The notes under the pieces are model-generated. The model was not told where the DNA came from, made no database searches, and saw only the letters and a list, made by a program, of their open reading frames with translations. A program made the translations under genes and the position numbers. DNA of 35,746 nucleotides from CAZAQK01 sp050249355. GTDB lineage: Bacteria > Pseudomonadota > Alphaproteobacteria > Rickettsiales > SXRF01. Below, piece by piece: positions 30,540 through 35,746 of the stretch. The stretch spans positions 1 to 35,746 of the forward strand of contig JBFWQQ010000008.1 in the NCBI GenBank assembly GCA_050249355.1, given 5' to 3'. Numbering within the stretch: position 1 is the first letter of the stretch; each line of letters opens with the position of its first letter.

Positions 30540-31505
30540 ATGAATGAATTTGGCTTGATTAAAAAATACCTCGCGCCGCTGGCCAAAGATTTCACTGGCA
30601 GTTTAGGGCTTAGTGATGATGCCGCACTAATCGATGTACCGGCAGGCAAGCAGCTGGTCGTCACCAAGGATGCCATGGTGGCAGGTATCCATTTTTTCGG
30701 CCATGAATCGCCTGACCTCATCGCCCGCAAGTTGCTGCGGGTCAACCTGTCCGACCTTGCCGCCAAAGGCGCTGTGCCTATGTGCTATTTCATTGCTGCC
30801 TGCCTGCCCGAAAATAGCGAGGAAGCCTGGGTTGCAGCATTCACCAACGGGCTGGAACAGGACCAGAAAGAATTCAACATCCATCTTGCTGGTGGTGATA
30901 CTACTAAAACAACAGGGCCCCTCACCTTGTCACTCACCGCGCTGGGACTGGTAGATAAAGGCAGCATGCTCACACGCTCTGGCGCCAAGGCGGGAGATGA
31001 TGTGTATGTGTCGGGCACATTAGGCAAAGCGGCACGGGGCTACGAAAAACTCCGTAAGGAACCAGAAACAACGTCTGCAGATTTTGCCAGAATTAAGCAG
31101 GCTTCATGTGAAATGCAGAAACATTTCACGGAAGCAGAACAACACTACCTTCTTCCCACACCCCGCTTTGCGCTGGGACAACAACTCATTGGTATCGCTA
31201 CAGCATGCATGGATATTTCCGATGGGCTGGTGCAGGATGCCAGCCATATCTGCAGCGCTTCTGGCGTGGGTATGGAGCTTGAAAGATCGCTTATACCTTT
31301 GCCGGATAGCGCGCAGGATTGGCAATCACTCATCAGCTTCGGCGATGATTATGAGCTGCTGTTCACCGCCCCCAAAGATAACGCGGCTTTGCTTGCGGAG
31401 TTGCCAGTTACGCACATTGGCCATGTAACACAAGGCAATGCAGTATGCCTTCTGGACAAGGGCCAGGAAATAAAACTAGCCCGCACCGGCTGGCAGCATT
31501 TTTAA
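30540..31505 (+). CDS. thiL: Thiamine-monophosphate kinase
   Basis: ThiL phosphorylates thiamine monophosphate to the active cofactor thiamine pyrophosphate. The 321-residue protein shows the PurM-like fold motifs: LSDDAALIDVPAG, the KDAMVAGIHFF metal region, RVNLSDLAAKGAVPM, GGDTTKTTGPL, MDISDGLVQDASHI and FGDDYELLFTAP. The ATG at 30540 gives the usual N-terminus (NEFGLIKKYLAPL). It is separated from nusB by a hairpin and about 100 bases, so it may have its own promoter. The end overlaps the convergent secreted-protein gene by 4 bases. Confidence 0.94.
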   Translation: MNEFGLIKKYLAPLAKDFTGSLGLSDDAALIDVPAGKQLVVTKDAMVAGIHFFGHESPDLIARKLLRVNLSDLAAKGAVPMCYFIAACLPENSEEAWVAAFTNGLEQDQKEFNIHLAGGDTTKTTGPLTLSLTALGLVDKGSMLTRSGAKAGDDVYVSGTLGKAARGYEKLRKEPETTSADFARIKQASCEMQKHFTEAEQHYLLPTPRFALGQQLIGIATACMDISDGLVQDASHICSASGVGMELERSLIPLPDSAQDWQSLISFGDDYELLFTAPKDNAALLAELPVTHIGHVTQGNAVCLLDKGQEIKLARTGWQHF

Positions 31506-31888
31506 AACAGTTGCTGCGATAATTCAAAATATAAACGCTTGCCGCGCACCGAGTACAGACAGGCGATGTCGCCCGCCCGCTCATCTTCACCGTGCATGGT
31601 TTTTACCGGCATGGTGAACGCAACGCCACGGTCGGAATGATTCCAGAAAACCGTTTTATATACACCGCGTGATATAAGATCGTTATACGCAGGCTCCCCT
31701 GCAGATTTCACCTCACCGTGTCTTTTTTCGGAAAAGTCCTTCAGGCAGGTTTCACCTAATTCAGGATTGAACTGCTCCAGCGCTTCGCTGCGATCACGCG
31801 TATATTCGCTTTCCATTGGAGGGATGTCAGCAAATGCCGGTGCTGCAGACAGGAACAGGAGTGAAGCAATAGACAGGATTTTTTTCAT
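31502..31888 (-). CDS. Small secreted protein of unknown function
   Basis: A 128-residue protein with a clear signal peptide, MKKILSIASLLFLSAAPAFA, then a mature part of about 108 residues holding two cysteines (one in ETCLKDF, one in DIACLYS) that could form a disulfide. I recognise no family. AGGGGGC precedes the ATG. It starts 9 bases after the stop of the riboswitch-preceded gene, so it is probably the second gene of that operon. Exported; function unknown. Confidence 0.7.
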   Translation of the reverse strand: MKKILSIASLLFLSAAPAFADIPPMESEYTRDRSEALEQFNPELGETCLKDFSEKRHGEVKSAGEPAYNDLISRGVYKTVFWNHSDRGVAFTMPVKTMHGEDERAGDIACLYSVRGKRLYFELSQQLF

Positions 31889-31897
31889 ATGCGCCCC

Positions 31898-33247
31898 CTA
31901 CTTTCCCAGTGCCATGGCACCGGCGGCACGCTCGGCACGTTCGGTATGGCTGGCTGCAGGTTCCGTCGCATATTTATCGGCCATGGATTGCCCGGCAGCC
32001 GCCTTTGTCTGCGCCAGCAAGGTGGCGATATTGGCCTGCACCTTGGCATTCCCGGGATTGCGTTGCAGCAGAAATGAAGCCGATCGTTCGGCAAGACGGC
32101 TTGCTTCTAGCTCGGCTTCCTCGCGTTTCATATAACGTAGTATGTTGTTGTCATCCATCATACTGTTCAGGTTCTCACGCAGCTGGTGCATACGCGGATC
32201 ACCGGCAGATGGGCCTTCGGCCAGGAATTGACTGGCCAGCGACATGGCAGCAGAACGGTATTCGTTTACCAGTGATTTCACCTGCTCCAGATTTCCTGCC
32301 AGCACTTCAGGTGATGGGGTACTTTTGCTTGGATTCTGAGGATCCACCGTGTGTCTGGTCAGATCATGCAGATGCGCCGAAAGTAGGCTGCTGAGCGCCT
32401 GGATACGCGCCAGCTGCGGCGTGGTGCCTTCTTCGGCAATCTGTGCGCGGTCGATCGGTGTGGTGCTGGCAGCAGTATCATCTGCCTTGGCGATAATATT
32501 CAGTGCATAGCGTTCGGAAAACTCTCTGTTGAGTTTCATGTCGGCATCGCTGGTGGTCATTACCTCTTCGGCCATACGCATCAGTTGATGAGTAGCGGCA
32601 GCCGCTAATGTATCATCTACCATATCGCGCACTACAGTTTTATCGCCCTTGATCAGGCCGGTTTCCACCGCAAGCTTACCAAGCGACATGAACCCACTGG
32701 CCAGTGCTTCGGGATGCGCACGCACTGCCTCATTCAGCAACTCCGGACTACCCTGATAATATTTGCGCTCGGCTTCGTACTTACGTGCATTTTCAACGGC
32801 ACGGTGGCGAGTGCGGTTGAATTCTTCCGGCGACAGGTTGCTTGGCAACGCATCAAGCTCTTTTACCATTTTATTATTATGCTCGACGCGGGCGGCCAAA
32901 TAACTGTCGACCAGACGGGCCACCGGGCTTTGCGCACCACCTTCTGTTACATCGCCCGCCGCCAGCGCTTGTTTGAATGCTTCCTGCGTAGTCTGTACAG
33001 CAGCGTTGGGCTCGAATGCAAATGCTGCGTGGTTCACACGCTTAAGCACGTTAAGGGTGGTAATGGTTTTGTGGTCGTCCGCAGCGATCAGGCCAGCGTG
33101 CTGCAAATACTGGATACTGCGCTGGGCTTTTTCCAACAGCGCCAGATCCAACACGGCGGTTTCCGATAGACCCTGACCCGTGAGATTTTCAAATTCCTGA
33201 TATGTGTCAGGGATCTCTACTTTATTCTGGTTATCTGTGACAGGCAT
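31898..33247 (-). CDS. Unknown all-helical protein behind a cobalamin riboswitch
   Basis: A 449-residue, Ala/Glu/Leu-rich protein without signal peptide or membrane segments. It appears helical throughout, with stretches such as LSETAVLDLALLEKAQRSI, NVLKRVNHAAFAFEP, TRHRAVENARKYEAERKYY and the tail SHTERAERAAGAMALGK. I recognise no domain or catalytic motif. AGGAG lies 9 bases before the ATG at 33245-33247. The leader upstream carries a cobalamin riboswitch (33318-33477), with a leader strand that can pair with this ribosome site, so expression should depend on B12. Its partner downstream is a small secreted protein. A B12-linked role is inference. Confidence 0.65.
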   Translation of the reverse strand: MPVTDNQNKVEIPDTYQEFENLTGQGLSETAVLDLALLEKAQRSIQYLQHAGLIAADDHKTITTLNVLKRVNHAAFAFEPNAAVQTTQEAFKQALAAGDVTEGGAQSPVARLVDSYLAARVEHNNKMVKELDALPSNLSPEEFNRTRHRAVENARKYEAERKYYQGSPELLNEAVRAHPEALASGFMSLGKLAVETGLIKGDKTVVRDMVDDTLAAAATHQLMRMAEEVMTTSDADMKLNREFSERYALNIIAKADDTAASTTPIDRAQIAEEGTTPQLARIQALSSLLSAHLHDLTRHTVDPQNPSKSTPSPEVLAGNLEQVKSLVNEYRSAAMSLASQFLAEGPSAGDPRMHQLRENLNSMMDDNNILRYMKREEAELEASRLAERSASFLLQRNPGNAKVQANIATLLAQTKAAAGQSMADKYATEPAASHTERAERAAGAMALGK

Positions 33248-33250
33248 AGT

Positions 33251-33492
33251 GATACACTCCTATATTCTTCATTATTACTACCGCATGGCAAACCCATCCT
33301 TGCCGGGCGCGATTTTTCGATGGCAGGTTTCCTGGCTTTGCGGAGATTTAAGGCGTTCGTCTTCCCGGTTTGACCAGTGACGGTGTATCTACACCTTTGC
33401 ATCCGCTTACAGTTGGGAGGGCAGCTTTGGATTTGAACCAAATTCCCTTTTAACGCCGCTTCCGCAGCGCACCATCGGATGGGGAGTGTACC
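33251..33492 (-). promoter_or_regulatory. Expression platform: leader strand complementary to the ribosome site
   Basis: On the minus-strand RNA, GGUACACUCC (33492-33483), just upstream of the riboswitch P1 stem, is complementary over ten positions (one G-U pair) to GGAGUGUAUC (33260-33251), which contains the Shine-Dalgarno of the 31898-33247 gene. Pairing would enclose the whole riboswitch and hide the ribosome site, fitting translational OFF control when P1 forms. The complementarity is seen directly; the control mechanism is inferred. Confidence 0.6.
33318..33477 (-). ncRNA. Cobalamin (adenosylcobalamin-class) riboswitch
   Basis: Read on the minus strand, the leader contains the conserved order of the cobalamin aptamer: AAAAGGGAA, then GGTTCAAATCC, GCTGCCC, CAACTGTAAG, then GTCACTGG, CGGGAAGACG and, last, the B12 box AAGCCAGGAAACCTGCC. 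P1 closes by CGATGG (33477-33472) with CCATCG (33323-33318). It lies between comM and the unknown helical protein, and orientation assigns it to the latter. No known B12 gene (btu, cob, metE, nrd) is near. Confidence 0.92.
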
Positions 33493-33516
33493 TGATAGGC
33501 AGGCAGGGTCAAGCCC

Positions 33517-35040
33517 TTACGCTGCCTCAAGCTGCCGCCCAAATTGTAATTGCCGGTAGGATAGCGCCTCGGCGATATGGTCGCGGCTGACCTGCTGGCT
33601 GCCTGTCAGGTCGGCTATGGTACGCGCTACACGCAGTACACGGGTATAGCCACGCATGGAAAGACGAAGTTTTTCAGTAGCTTCTTCCAGAAGTTGTTTG
33701 CCTTCCGCCTGCGGACTTACCAGCTGGTGCAGCAATTCGCCGGAAAGTTCGGCGTTGGTGCTGAATCCTTGCGACTGAAGGCGGTTTTTCTGTACCTGCC
33801 GGGCGGCCGCCACGCGGGCCGCAACTGCGGCGCTTTCTTCCCCTGCCTGCTGGCCCAGCATGTCGAGTGTCGGCAGGTCGGCCACCTCGATCACCATGTC
33901 AAAACGGTCATAAAGCGGGCCGGATATCTTGTCCTGATACTCCATGGCGCATTTGGGCGCCTTGTTGCAGGCGCGACCAGCATCGCTTAAATAACCACAA
34001 CGGCAGGGATTCATCGCAGCAATAAGCTGGAAACGCGCCGGATATGTTACATGCGCCTGCGCCCGTGCCACGCTGATACGCCCGCTTTCCAATGGCTGGC
34101 GCATGGATTCCAGCACGGCGCGGGGAAATTCCGGCAACTCATCCAAGAACAGCACACCATTATGCGCCAGCGATATCTCGCCCGGCAATGCACGCTTGCC
34201 ACCACCGACCATCGCCGCCATGGAGCTGGAATGATGCGGATCACGGAACGGGCGGCGGGCTGAAAGTTTTCCACCCTTCAATGTACCGGCCACCGATGCG
34301 ATCATACTCGTTTCCAGTATCTCTCTGGCATCCAGCGGCGGCAATATGCCGGGCAGGCAGGATGCCAACAGTGATTTACCGGCACCCGGAGGCCCCATCA
34401 TCAGCAAATTATGCGCACCGGCAGCAGCCACTTCCAGCGCCCGTCGCGCAAGCGGCTGTCCACGAACCTCGCGCATGTCCTTTATCGGTACGTATTCGTC
34501 GGCGCGCATGCAGTCGGGCGGGGAAAGCACTTGCGTACCTTTGAAGTGGTTGATCAGGGCCAGTAACGAATCGGGCGCCAATACCTGCTCGTTGCCTGCC
34601 CATGCAGCTTCACCACCGTTAATGGCAGGGCAGATGATGCCCTTGTTTTCACCCAGTGCCTGCATAGATGCCGGGAGTACGCCCGCCACCGGCGACAGGC
34701 CGCCATCCAGCGCCAGTTCCCCCAGTGCGACATAGCCTGCCAGTTCGTCCTGCGGCAGCACACCCATCACCACCAATATGCCGATGGCGATAGGAAGGTC
34801 ATAATGGCTGCCTTCTTTTATCAGGTCGGCAGGAGCAAGGTTAATGACGATGCGCTTGGGCGGCAGCGCCAGCCCCAGCGACTGCAACGCCGCGCGTACA
34901 CGTTCCTTGGATTCGCCGACCGCTTTATCCGGCAGGCCTACGATGGAAACATTCGGCAAACCCGATACCATTTGCACCTGTACATCCACCGGCGTGGTAT
35001 TGATTCCCTGGAATGCAACCGTGCTGATATGCGCAACCAT
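33517..35040 (-). CDS. comM: YifB/ComM family AAA+ Mg-chelatase-like ATPase
   Basis: A 507-residue protein of the YifB/ComM family; ComM is a hexameric branch-migration helicase that helps integrate incoming DNA in natural transformation. The first 165 residues form the Lon-like ChlI fold (FQGINTTPVDVQVQMVSGLP, ESKERVRAALQS). The AAA+ core follows, with Walker A GPPGAGKS at 216-223, Walker B LFLDELPEF, and NPCRCGY of the zinc-like insert; the C-terminal Mg-chelatase region has LRLSMRGYTRVLRVARTIAD. AGGAG lies 9 bases before the ATG. Length is normal. It is divergent from the Pho-box gene. Confidence 0.95.
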   Translation of the reverse strand: MVAHISTVAFQGINTTPVDVQVQMVSGLPNVSIVGLPDKAVGESKERVRAALQSLGLALPPKRIVINLAPADLIKEGSHYDLPIAIGILVVMGVLPQDELAGYVALGELALDGGLSPVAGVLPASMQALGENKGIICPAINGGEAAWAGNEQVLAPDSLLALINHFKGTQVLSPPDCMRADEYVPIKDMREVRGQPLARRALEVAAAGAHNLLMMGPPGAGKSLLASCLPGILPPLDAREILETSMIASVAGTLKGGKLSARRPFRDPHHSSSMAAMVGGGKRALPGEISLAHNGVLFLDELPEFPRAVLESMRQPLESGRISVARAQAHVTYPARFQLIAAMNPCRCGYLSDAGRACNKAPKCAMEYQDKISGPLYDRFDMVIEVADLPTLDMLGQQAGEESAAVAARVAAARQVQKNRLQSQGFSTNAELSGELLHQLVSPQAEGKQLLEEATEKLRLSMRGYTRVLRVARTIADLTGSQQVSRDHIAEALSYRQLQFGRQLEAA

Positions 35041-35107
35041 GCGGCTTCTCCTAAGAAATGGCGTTACTCGTGTATTGGCAGCATGTTTGCTACGAAATGT
35101 CCAATAT

Positions 35108-35164
35108 TATTCATTAGACTGTCATTAGACTGTCATCCATTTGTCATAAAGCAATTCTATTATT
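35108..35164 (+). promoter_or_regulatory. Pho box and -10 of the small secreted protein gene
   Basis: CTGTCAT (35119-35125), CTGTCAT (35130-35136) and TTGTCAT (35141-35147) repeat at exactly 11-base spacing, the pattern of PhoB binding sites; a weaker fourth unit, TATTCAT, is at 35108-35114. A -10 box TATTAT (35159-35164) follows 11 bases after the last unit, the usual layout in which PhoB replaces the -35. This predicts phosphate-starvation induction of the downstream gene. Confidence 0.8.
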
Positions 35165-35216
35165 AGTGCAGGAACATTACATCAAATGCTCTGTAACAAT
35201 AAAAGGAACAAATCCT

Positions 35217-35492
35217 ATGTTTAAAAGAAAAATCATTTTGTCTTTAGCACTTTGTGCCATCACTGTTTTAGCTACCGATCTTACAATTAATAGCGCCAAT
35301 GCCGCCAAAAATACTCAGCCTTTGGGTATAACCAGCTGCAATGTGAATTTGAATGGCTGGCGTGAATTACGCTGGACTAATGTTCCCGAAGGTTTTACCC
35401 AAACTGTTGTGGATGTATTGGTGAGCTATGGCCTTGATGTAGATCATTATCCCGGTGGAAATGATGGATTTTGCTTATGGAACGCTAGTTAA
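35217..35492 (+). CDS. Small secreted protein, Pho-box controlled
   Basis: A 91-residue protein from the ATG at 35217, preceded by AAAAGGA. Residues 1-30 are a signal peptide (MFKRKIILSLALCAITVLAT, continuing to SANA) and the mature part is about 61 residues with two cysteines (ITSCNVN near the start and FCLWNAS at the very end), perhaps joined by a disulfide. Conserved-looking aromatic and Asp/Gly residues (NGWRELRWTNVPEGFT, DVDHYPGGNDG) suggest a compact fold. I recognise no family. The promoter has tandem PhoB sites, so a role in phosphate starvation is likely. Convergent with maf. Confidence 0.7.
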   Translation: MFKRKIILSLALCAITVLATDLTINSANAAKNTQPLGITSCNVNLNGWRELRWTNVPEGFTQTVVDVLVSYGLDVDHYPGGNDGFCLWNAS

Positions 35493-35502
35493 CAACTAGA
35501 AA

Positions 35503-35563
35503 GGTTGCCATTATTGCACACGCGACTGTTTAAGCAAGTTGCAGGTTTTGCTTAATGGCAACC
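35503..35563. repeat. Inverted repeat at the maf 3' end
   Basis: GGTTGCCATTA (35503-35513) and TAATGGCAACC (35553-35563) are perfect inverted repeats; inside them TAAGCAA (35531-35537) and TTGCTTA (35548-35554) can form a second, competing hairpin. The element covers the last codons of maf and ends 11 bases after the secreted-protein stop, so it could act as a two-way transcription end. Confidence 0.5.
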
Positions 35564-35746
35564 CGACTACATTGGAAAAAGAGCCATTGATCCATGGTAT
35601 GAACCGTTCGGCTAGCCCCTGTATAGCATAACCCCCTGCTTTTCCTTCCCATTCCCTGCTTTTCAGGTAATCCTCGATATCTTTTTGGACCAGTCGGTCA
35701 AATCTTACCCTAGTTACTTCCAATGCCTGCTGCACCCTGCCCTCAT
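35511..35746 (-). CDS. maf: Maf-like nucleotide pyrophosphatase, 5' part outside window
   Basis: The last 77 residues of a Maf/YceF-family protein; the frame stays open to the window edge, so the N-terminal part lies outside. The stretches EGRVQQALEVTRVRFDRLV, DIEDYLKSREWEGKAGGYAI, QGLAERFIPWINGSFSNVVG and LPLSKTCNLL are the family C-terminus, including the EGKAGGYAIQG motif. Maf proteins hydrolyse non-canonical or modified nucleoside triphosphates to monophosphates. It ends within an inverted repeat. Confidence 0.93.
   Translation of the reverse strand, partial: EGRVQQALEVTRVRFDRLVQKDIEDYLKSREWEGKAGGYAIQGLAERFIPWINGSFSNVVGLPLSKTCNLLKQSRVQ

Noticed and set aside
33217..33441. Short open frame on the minus strand in the comM/unknown-gene gap
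   Set aside because: It lies over the cobalamin riboswitch, whose conserved RNA sequence explains the region.

Overview
The window looks like chromosomal DNA of an alphaproteobacterium of moderate GC. The evidence is the gene order rpiB-glyA-nrdR-ribD-ribE-ribBA-ribH-nusB-thiL, a MipZ-type division ATPase, an alphaproteobacterial-style XRE regulator, and MurJ, ComM/YifB and Maf genes. I cannot place it at genus level. I see no CRISPR array, prophage or insertion sequence, and no gene-free stretch longer than 300 bases.

Layout. (1) 1-1763: an overlapping, AT-richer minus-strand operon of a DUF4166 protein, a membrane protein, a DCC-type thiol oxidoreductase and a second membrane protein cut by the window edge. 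It abuts a pirin gene with no intergenic DNA. The pirin gene has lost its expected start codon exactly at the boundary, so this is probably a rearrangement or assembly junction. (2) 2496-10068: a minus-strand signalling block. It holds three stand-alone receivers, a REC-GGDEF diguanylate cyclase, a small soluble kinase, a large 7TM-CHASE-PAS-PAS kinase, a shrunken outer-membrane protein, an XRE-REC fusion and a decayed kinase fragment. (3) 10212-15993: putA, a palindromic repeat, an unknown protein with three membrane-hairpin repeats, and an AGCS sodium/amino-acid symporter; putA and the symporter together suggest amino-acid use. (4) 16034-19153: a Y-family polymerase, then an ALKBH8-like dioxygenase coupled to a BMT5-like (DUF2431) methyltransferase, then tRNA-Gln(UUG). 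(5) 19168-24528: cutA, a coiled-coil membrane protein, murJ, an exported SRPBCC protein, a membrane J-protein, mipZ and a TauE/SafE permease. (6) 24648-31505: the rpiB-glyA-nrdR-rib-nusB operon and thiL; the GTP cyclohydrolase II half of RibBA has lost its zinc cysteines. (7) 31502-33492: two uncharacterised genes behind a cobalamin riboswitch. (8) 33517-35746: comM, a small secreted protein behind a three-repeat Pho box, and the C-terminal part of maf.

The points most worth following are: the cobalamin riboswitch, whose leader contains a 10-pair anti-Shine-Dalgarno and controls a protein of unknown function; the methyltransferase/ALKBH8-like operon next to tRNA-Gln(UUG); the Pho-box-driven small secreted protein; the RibBX-like bifunctional enzyme; and the XRE-REC regulator heading a c-di-GMP signalling block. 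All functional calls come from reading the sequence and from recall of protein families; no database search was run.
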